From a virus, in IMG/VR virus record IMGVR_UViG_3300001460_000130, positions 1-28,210 of that record: a stretch of DNA of 28,210 nucleotides, one strand, 5' to 3'. A program made the position numbers and the translations under genes. The notes beneath the pieces are model-generated. The model was given only the letters and a program-made list of their open reading frames with translations, did not search any database and was not told the origin of the DNA. Every line of letters starts with the position of its first letter. Position 1 is the stretch's first letter. Of this stretch, positions 26,001 through 28,210 are shown piece by piece.

Positions 26001-26043
26001 TGTCCTGAATCTTGACTTTTGATTCAATTCCTGTTTGTATCAT
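14041..26043 (-). CDS. 4000-residue giant virion protein in the gp7 (baseplate wedge) position
   Basis: This single frame covers 12 kb, about 43% of the window. It lies between gp6 and gp8, exactly where T4 has gene 7 (1032 residues), which links wedge proteins gp6, gp8 and gp10. I see no direct gp7 sequence match, so equivalence is by position. The first ~270 residues look non-repetitive (E-F-I-L-D-E-S-P, then L-K-E-F-Y-K-K-L and I-L-F-K-V-I-F-G-E). The rest is a chain of beta modules: I-x-x-E-x-I-x-Y...RG units (~72-127, 315-362, 1525-1572, 3027-3095), H-x-F/L-x-x-G units (~608-3000), G-x-G-Y repeats (tandem Y1081, Y1125, Y1164 and others), a YHYH-type domain (~1205-1335), two related domains (~2607-2700 and ~2732-2832) and an F-I-N-G-V-L-Q-K-P domain near ~3575-3660. 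The start is one base after the gp6 stop. A baseplate or host-contact scaffold is likely. Confidence 0.82.
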   Translation of the reverse strand: MIQTGIESKVKIQDIISSQLPEFILDESPKTVDFLKQYYISQEYQGGPIDLSDNLDEYLKFDNLKPEVIVDSVTLSGDITSSETTISVSSTKGFPNQYGLLKIDNEIITYTGITSNSFTGCIRGFSGITDYHQDLNNEDLIFSTSTAVSHSSGVTVQNLSSLFLKEFYKKLKSTFAPGLENISFSESIDAGNFLKRAKDFYSSKGTDESIKILFKVIFGETPSIINLEDYLIKPSSANYVRREVAVAEVISGDISKIVGQTLTKSNDENTSASISALEPFTRKGETFYRIEFYIGNDGNSSVEGNFIITPNTKLIESVSAGDSILTVDSTVSFPESGILISGFNTITYTGKSINQFFGCTGIITNISKASNIRSNDTYFSYENGDISKKVELFLLGVIDTIQEQSKNFKTSEGDIIKIKNLGDKVNNNNSNWKEIFANSFIYNTSTRYQIEDNFKIKLASSIDRSSLKIGDEVEILERGSEVVVSTSNLVYIDDIDVSKNTLDLRNDPTLLAGREYDIRRKVNKINQSGAGFTNNFLLSDVSNVYFEKDEFGYVASNSLPSSVRESGITSFRYDFDLNSNIKSVSIASTNNLKDKENSKFNIISLGGTQVPFITGDQISYSSQGETLVGLTTGTYFVKKISTNQFKLYGSASLIESGSNLTFGIPSTTIGDNIGSHKFILNSQKDSELGIQKLFRKFPLEKNIKQGSGELTVPGTTGMLINGVEISNYKSNDNIYFGPIEDVDILFGGTNYDVINLPIIRVSTGIGTTAKIQPVISGKFEKVYVDSQDYNIDRITSIDISGGNGSGADLEPVLVFRSREVSFDADESSTGGGVNQNTNQIAFLTDHNFINGEQIIYNSLGNPAIGIGTLGNNSLMPDNSIYFVEVTNTKAVRLYFNLSDFESKNNPVGIFTGSTGSHKFSTLSTKKQVDSIKIINSGEGYTNRRLIVNPTGISTTEHTVNFNNHRFNSGEIIEYDFETTQISGISTANQFYVLKIDDNAFRLCNAGVGGTVSSNYEQENYEKFNSTGSGEQYFKYPDISVSINYVTAGIGSTTQTLEDLVVTPVVKGSIVDAYVYESGTGYGSTVLNYENKPTVTVENGKLAQLTPIVVGGRISSVTISYEGIEYYSVPDLVVTGSGTGAELRAIVDASGKISEVKVVTTGIGYSSTNTKIQVISSGKDAIIDPQIRTLTVDGNERSSTGELLSIGKDKLQYTTLKYFERLRNSFLEDGSLSGIIGWAYDGNPIYGPTGYSVPGSPGNLKTLESGYVLDISNVVDRPSEFPSGFFIEDYKFDGSGDLDEYNGRYEKNNEYPNGVYAYHATIDEFPYFIGNKYRSKLISDSNLEQSFDFNGSNLLRNTLPYKSAEKNADYDFINETSDVLDQKIEILSVNSGAVESVKIQNGGNNFKVGDKLIFDETDTFGSGLNVEVKSINGRDITTIVTNTTTNLNSLFTWESPQKIKISILPKHNFSNLDFIAISGFSTNLTSLNGIHQITVPSYTSGRCLSTVTSVASAGFTTEIYVAPVPDEVSIGSSISVGTETLKILDIYRNENILRVKRGLSGVSHSEGTSVSFLPDSFTISKSVDKFESAVNNTAFFNPHESVGVGTISGVGYSTSFIFGDISVIRDIPTKGLHIENHPFKTNQSVIYTAKGTTLSISTDGQTQSNIPSNLFVINKNPNLIGLKTEINSEEVFFHTNGTDNDEYSLRSNFTQITGDIEKNVATVSVSTSHGLQNGDSITLDIEPNLSVGIGTSTSVRVIYNTEINNIVINPIGFNSTGINSTTNEITIANHELKTGDKVIYENGPLSGIEYFVYKVNKNKIKLCETYFNSQQIPPSIVGFASTGGSNQNLALINPRLNIIKNNNLVFDLSDTSLVNYSLKLYTDSQFKNEFVSTGSTTSFSLSGVGTVGLGTTATLTLEYDSTISEELYYNLEKNGVILNPDTDVQENSSIRYNVSLYNNTYSISGVGTTTFNLNIDKKPERSSYISTECDTLEYSTTSISTTGSVKSLNVLSFGSEYKKTPILKSTNSVSGSDLIVDIESNLIGSIKEKRILNNRFTYSSDKTLRPEASVSPNIVLKNSNTIDTLTILNSGNGYTETPILTIVDSTTRNVVNSGLLNANIAGASISSVDIEVSPKGLSDGGVEIFTTNNSNGISVVDVASSNTGIFTCSITTPRTGFFTVEPFGVGDLVYVEGIQKLGNSGDGFNSEDYGFKLFKVSNYDNASSINNKVTFDISGLTTNTGIAKTVQDFSGVLINKNDYPSFKLTQKQSTFLVGETLSSNNQNIDLTVVESEGNKLKVSGLYELSIGEIIRGTESGNIATIETLTDNKAIFNVNYSNLRNIGWDTETGKLSEDFQVTADNDYYQNLSYSIKSSATYKDQQSPVENLVHTSGLKNFADTQVSSSVNAGLEKSSDGFIIVYDAIDQKRVDTINNFDNVIDSEVVDAKSKFLRFQNKKLTNYTDLKNLNVLNIDNISNQFSNSEDENTEFLSIQEVDDISYHNYLFRVVSENGSEVQLTDVTILSDQKEVVIVENESLQNSNTPYGTFELFVNEFDETFLRFNPVDPLNTNYDLKLIKQTFNSNVTGVGTTSIGFVDLIGSVNIETNSVGIGTTTIISLNSSNFESLYVNAQVRNTSTDDMNYVRLYIAHDGTNTYMSEYYIDNDLSSSTGDPIGLFTCTDLGGGVLSLIHENTSSNPIKIRTNIVGFGTTTSGIGAFRFKSSDQLDGQERSAIYQSNFQSTVSLASTAIHTLDKTLFNASKSVVQVSAGSTKALHQVMMLFDGIDVYTQQLPFLSVGSTSILDTASGIGTFGGEVSGSNLILKFYPDDQSQETNIEIFSKSLYSGTDTLNDYDDLRYGSVIESIDEKFYNSINGERINRTNFKLTTNNTPIFSKQFNPNSVSLAATTGLFTIKDHFFYTGEELVYTPNSTIVGVGTSAMMTSATDLLPSSVYAIKLTEDTFKVATSTSNAISGIGTTFTSLGEGNAHRFTMKKKNSKSIITVDELVQYPVAYTEVAHSLSGNIAGTLGVSTTFVSLSGISTINIRDILYVDNEFMGIVNVGLGTTNIGPITNRGSINLVEVNRGFVGSSATSHSDSTEARIYKGAFNIVDDEIHFAEPPRGNPQIDKTKFNLDFETSSFTGRTFLKSVVDSSGILRDTNKVYDNISDQFTGIGRTFTLTVGGANTTGIGTIGGSGLIFVNSIYQSPKTANNPAIFNYEINEDTSVGITTVEFSGITKPKVDPVEFVTSDTDVNQNETPRGGIIVSLGSTPGLGFAPLVGASVTAVVGAGGSFVSVGLGTTDNLGSGYNGLVSIGVSVVDIEYDHKFVSAGVNSITDNTGGTHTATDAIYNSRTGDLILTILNHGLTTSNTIGIKTDGLVFTCSKDGHATNHSYPRSVSKTKLRRGQSGGDPIHNVPTVAIAATTLNTIQIGVGSGGGAGTGAVVSVDSIGIGGTLSFNVGSAGTNYVNPAVFVNDPSYKNLPITGVSRLGVGATTDTGIGLLLDVKVGGSSTTVGIGSTHFEITEFKISRSGYSFQKGDVLKPVGLVTDSRLSSPLSNFELTVLETYFDNFAAWEFGELDYIDSTKELQDGSRTRFPLNYNGELLSFEADNNEPIKDNMNNVLVIFINGVLQKPVTNYIFKGGTSFVFTKAPLPEDEVEIYYYKGLKGTDASQNDNVVPTIEPGDIVQVNSNNTISNTVTQENRTVYNLTESDRIETNRYAGIGVDEQNQKPVSWTKQKIGKKINGEFVPKTRDSIEPLVFPTARIIKDVSTTDTEVFIENSKLFSFETDNGSYSDLSTPCDALIVNGIATTGFTTGLVEKITSFGAINGSSGIITGITTSAGTASNPLAIVFTIIDESATLSGLSTGYPIYINETNVGNGVISINTTGLNSETVGIGTTCLDNIYYVGDWSSKLLVGPKYVGVITCNVHSNTNTVGIATTGSNPNNIVGRYSWGRLSSGTRSSNPVSIAVTGNVVSGLSTYPTIQRKGVGIRKTGALPKRES
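15060..15320 (-). other. F-I-N-G-V-L-Q-K-P domain near the C-terminus of the giant protein
   Basis: Residues ~3575-3660 have the pattern D-G-S-R-T-R-F-P-L, then V-F-I-N-G-V-L-Q-K-P, Y-I-F-K-G-G, F-T-K-A-P and E-I-Y-Y-Y. This beta domain is a common building block of phage fibre and baseplate proteins (F-x-L-x-x-N-G...Y...G...F-x-x-A-P...Y-Y). Its function is not known to me. Confidence 0.6.
17545..18230 (-). repeat. Two tandem related domains in the giant protein
   Basis: Residues ~2607-2700 and ~2732-2832 share an order of landmarks: T-x-I-x-x-L, then a V-x-A/S-x-x-x-T strand, then Y/M-x-L-x-x-D-G-x-x-V/T-Y, and then G-G-x-x-x-x-L-x-L near the end. They look like diverged copies of one domain. 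The linker between them holds the copy of the 28-bp repeat shared with gp13. Confidence 0.6.
17919..17946 (-). repeat. 28-bp direct repeat, copy 2 (in the giant gene)
   Basis: Identical in all 28 bases to 2838-2865 in gp13 and in the same reading frame (N-I-V-G-F-G-T-T-T). The two copies are about 15 kb apart. Confidence 0.9.
22040..22430 (-). other. YHYH-type domain in the giant protein
   Basis: Residues ~1205-1335 contain G-W-A-Y-D-G-N-P-I-Y-G-P (W1237), D-L-D-E-Y-N-G-R and V-Y-A-Y-H-A-T followed by F-P-Y. This order (G-x-x-x-D-G-x-P-I-Y-G, L-D-x-x-N-G-R, Y-H-Y-H, P-Y) is that of the YHYH domain. The name-giving motif here reads Y1315-A1316-Y1317-H1318, so the first histidine is lost. The domain lies directly after three tandem G-x-G-Y repeats. 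Confidence 0.75.
22520..22830 (-). repeat. Three tandem G-x-G-Y repeats before the YHYH-type domain
   Basis: The modules centre on Y1081, Y1125 and Y1164 of the giant protein (spacing 44 and 39 residues). Each has a strand, G-x-x-Y, a V/I strand and a G-rich turn, the same pattern as the gp14 repeats. Confidence 0.78.
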
Positions 26044-26044
26044 G

Positions 26045-27997
26045 CTACTTTCTTATTAAATTTCCGTTTGAATAACTTGAATTGTAGAAATCGTTAACAA
26101 ATCTGGTCCCAGATATTTCATCACCAGAAGCAATCACGTCCCTTACCATATTTATTGTACTTTTTGGAATGTTTAATGAGACATATAAATCTCTCAATCC
26201 AACAACGTCATTAGATTCTGGGAATGCCTGAATCTCTATGACATTATTTGGAGATGTCGTTCCTGTAATGTTTATAGGGAAAAGAATAATCTCACCCTTT
26301 TCATAATCAACCGTTCCTGTCTGCTTTAATACGACAACATTATTATTAGAATCAAATTTAATTAAAGAAATGAAACCATCTTTTGCAATTTCTTTACTTG
26401 GCAAATTAGTTAAAAGATTGGGTGTATCTGTCAGATATACTGTAGAACTTTCTCCAACAATATTAAATCCGGTAGATTTAATATTAAAACCCTGAGATTT
26501 TACATGGAAACGATTTCCATAACATAATTCATATTGAGCAAGAGTATTTAATGCTACTTTCAAGTCTCTACGAATAATAATCTTTGTTATATTTGATGTA
26601 ATAGCAATATCAGTATTATCAATAACTTGCTGTACTTTACTATATCTCAATCTTCCTCCAAACTTATTAAGATCTAAAGATTCTGAATATTTTGTAAGAG
26701 TATTTAAAACAGATGTTTTTAAAGTATCTTCTGACGATAATTGAGAATAATTGTAGTAAACAGAACTATCCAGTTCAACATAAAGAATTTTAAGATCTGT
26801 TATTTTTTGATTTATTCCAGAAACTGTGTATTGTTTTAAATCTGATGAGATTCTAGTTTTATCAAAATCAGAAACAAAACTACCATTCTTTGGTTTGATA
26901 CTGATTTGTACCGTTCCAAATTGTGGAGGATCTAGTTGCTCACCCCCGACAACAGAAACAGATTCTGTATTTGGATAAATTTCTTTGATGATTGCTTCAT
27001 AATCTCTTGATGTAACTGCTCTATATTGTGAAGAATATAGTTTTGGGGCAAAATACTTAACAGAGTCTACAGGTTCAATATCTCCACCATTAGAAGAAAT
27101 TTGATTTGTAGTAATTGTTACTGTTCCAGGATCAATAATTTCTTCAGGTGTGGAGGCATTAGCCAAACTACCTGAGAAAGAAAAATTAGAGGCACCATTA
27201 CCATCTCTTCCATCGGTTATAATGTAATTTGCAGTAATATATGTTCCATCACCATCTTCACCTAATTTTTTACCTATAAGACCATCACCAAATCTTAGTT
27301 CATATTTTTCATCTTGAATCTCACTGATAAAAAATACTCTAGAATTTTTGTCGATATTAAAAATATTTTTACTAAGAGTATATTCTATGCCCCTAGTATT
27401 CTCATCTTTACCAATATAAACTTTTAATTTGGAAGTATCAATAAAAGAATTATTTAAAATAAATCTTTGATCTAAAGAACCATCATATAAAAACTGTTTA
27501 GTTAAATATATTCCTTGAGATATATTGATATTGTTAAATGATGCAGTTCCCTTTACAAAATTGCCCCCATTATCAAGTGTGGGTATAGAATTTGCTGTAG
27601 TATCTTCTATAATGGAAAAAGTAAATATAGTGTCACTAGTACTCCCTGTACACACTATACCTGCCTTCAGGGTGAGTGTAGGAGTGGGATCGTTAGTTTC
27701 TATATCAAAAGATACTTGTGCCGTTGCAGCAGTTCTAGAACGTGGCATATAACCAATATTTCCAGCAAGAGAAACAACATTTTCTCTTAAAGTTGCAGAA
27801 TCCAAGAAGGACTCATTCACAATCATATTAGAATTAAATGCTGTAATATAACTGTTATATGCTAACGTGTCTATCAGAACAGAAAAGTTTGACCCTTCAA
27901 AGTCAAAATCCGTAAAGTCGGAATTTGAACGTAGATAATCTTTGATGGATGTTTTTATCTGATCAAAGTCTAGATTTGCGTATTTTGTAAAAGGCAT
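26045..27997 (-). CDS. 6: gp6, baseplate wedge protein (baseplate J-like)
   Basis: The 650-residue protein is almost the length of T4 gp6 (660). In T4, two gp6 copies with gp7 form the core heterotrimer of each baseplate wedge, and gp6 dimers close the inner baseplate ring around gp25, gp53 and the hub. The N-terminus (MPFTKYANLDFDQIKTSIKD) with S-V-L-I-D-T-L-A-Y-N at ~39-48, the E-L-R-F-G-D-G at ~233-239 and the block A-P-K-L-Y-S-S-Q-Y-R-A-V-T-S-R-D-Y-E at ~317-334 followed by I-Y-P-N (340-343) are gp6/baseplate-J landmarks. It starts one base after the gp25 stop and ends one base before the giant gene, so the three genes look translationally linked. The repeat modules of the neighbours are absent here. 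No late promoter is visible in front of it. Confidence 0.92.
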   Translation of the reverse strand: MPFTKYANLDFDQIKTSIKDYLRSNSDFTDFDFEGSNFSVLIDTLAYNSYITAFNSNMIVNESFLDSATLRENVVSLAGNIGYMPRSRTAATAQVSFDIETNDPTPTLTLKAGIVCTGSTSDTIFTFSIIEDTTANSIPTLDNGGNFVKGTASFNNINISQGIYLTKQFLYDGSLDQRFILNNSFIDTSKLKVYIGKDENTRGIEYTLSKNIFNIDKNSRVFFISEIQDEKYELRFGDGLIGKKLGEDGDGTYITANYIITDGRDGNGASNFSFSGSLANASTPEEIIDPGTVTITTNQISSNGGDIEPVDSVKYFAPKLYSSQYRAVTSRDYEAIIKEIYPNTESVSVVGGEQLDPPQFGTVQISIKPKNGSFVSDFDKTRISSDLKQYTVSGINQKITDLKILYVELDSSVYYNYSQLSSEDTLKTSVLNTLTKYSESLDLNKFGGRLRYSKVQQVIDNTDIAITSNITKIIIRRDLKVALNTLAQYELCYGNRFHVKSQGFNIKSTGFNIVGESSTVYLTDTPNLLTNLPSKEIAKDGFISLIKFDSNNNVVVLKQTGTVDYEKGEIILFPINITGTTSPNNVIEIQAFPESNDVVGLRDLYVSLNIPKSTINMVRDVIASGDEISGTRFVNDFYNSSYSNGNLIRK

Positions 27998-27998
27998 T

Positions 27999-28210
27999 TT
28001 ATCTTGTTGCCTCTAAGAGGAATGAATATTCTTGTGTTGGAAACTCTTGACCAATAATATCAAATATAACTGTTACATTAAATGTGTTTTCGTCTGCTAT
28101 TGGATCTACCTGAACGATCAAATTTTCGACTCTATCTTCAAAATTATTAATCGCAATTTCAATTTGATCCTGAATAACTGATGCAGTACCAAAATCAACA
28201 AATTCAAATA
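27999..28210 (-). CDS. 25: gp25, baseplate wedge protein (C-terminal part)
   Basis: A minus-strand frame enters from the window edge and ends in TAA at 28001-27999, giving the last 69 residues of a protein. It reads F-V-D-F-G-T-A-S-V-I-Q-D-Q-I, then N-N-F-E-D-R-V and closes with Y-S-F-L-L-E-A-T-R. The helix with I-x-x-A-I-x-x-F-E-x-R followed by beta strands is the GPW/gp25 family fold, and the ending is typical of gp25 of marine T4-like phages. In T4, gp25 is a small wedge component that packs on the gp6 dimer and the sheath-initiating inner ring. Here it lies directly upstream of gp6, one base away, whereas in T4 gene 25 is next to uvsY and far from gene 6. The N-terminal part is outside the window. 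Confidence 0.86.
   Translation of the reverse strand, partial: FEFVDFGTASVIQDQIEIAINNFEDRVENLIVQVDPIADENTFNVTVIFDIIGQEFPTQEYSFLLEATR

Noticed and set aside
420-27752. Plus-strand open frames of 60-132 codons (for example 420-623, 1485-1760, 3988-4347, 8408-8692, 19538-19876, 21158-21556).
   Set aside because: All lie antisense inside large minus-strand structural genes with clear protein character. Their products are P/T/S/V-rich mirror images of the repeats and they have no coherent spacing or domain content.
28010-28020. Inverted repeat cctct-a-agagg near the gp25 end as a terminator.
   Set aside because: Five-base arms with a one-base loop cannot form a stable hairpin, there is no U tract, and it lies in codons of the gp25 C-terminus.

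Overview
This window is a contiguous block of late structural genes from an AT-rich, T4-like marine myovirus. The best fit is a cyanomyovirus of Prochlorococcus or Synechococcus, or a related pelagimyophage. The evidence is gene order and protein sequence: recognisable T4 baseplate-wedge proteins (gp25, gp6, gp8) and neck/tail-completion proteins (gp13, gp14, gp15) lie in T4 late order. They are interleaved with very large, repetitive, beta-rich virion proteins of the kind seen in marine T4-like phages. I see no host-diagnostic auxiliary metabolic gene, tRNA or integrase, so the host cannot be fixed from this window.

All genes are on the minus strand, so they are read from right to left. The order is: gp25 (C-terminal part, 27999-28210), gp6 (26045-27997), a 4000-residue giant protein in the gp7 slot (14041-26043), gp8 (12487-14007), a 2439-residue structural protein (5161-12480), a 66-residue coiled-coil protein (4964-5164), a 111-residue beta-sandwich-like protein (4577-4912), a 485-residue fibre-like protein (3120-4577), gp13 (2278-3120), gp14 (842-2272), gp15 (39-842), and the first 11 codons of the next gene, probably gp16 (1-33). 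Most junctions overlap by 1-4 bases or are separated by a few bases. The two largest gaps (33 and 51 bases) each hold a perfect T4-type late promoter element (TATAAATA on the minus strand), one before gp8 and one before the 111-residue gene. There is no gene-free stretch longer than 51 bases.

Functionally, the right half builds the baseplate wedge (gp25, gp6, gp7-position giant, gp8). The middle replaces the T4 gp9-gp12/wac peripheral and fibre genes with unrelated-looking proteins. The left end makes the neck (gp13, gp14), the tail-tube/sheath terminator (gp15) and starts the packaging genes (gp16).

The most striking feature is a shared pool of short repeat modules spread over different structural genes. 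A ~43-residue module centred on G-x-G-Y occurs in gp14, gp8, the 2439-residue protein and the giant protein. Two other modules (I-x-x-E-x-I-x-Y...RG and G-E-x-I-x-G-x-x-S-G) are shared between different proteins, and a fourth (H-x-F/L-x-x-G...Y) recurs within the giant protein. A 28-bp stretch of identical DNA is shared between gp13 and the giant gene, 15 kb apart. The giant protein also carries a YHYH-type domain right after a tandem run of G-x-G-Y repeats.
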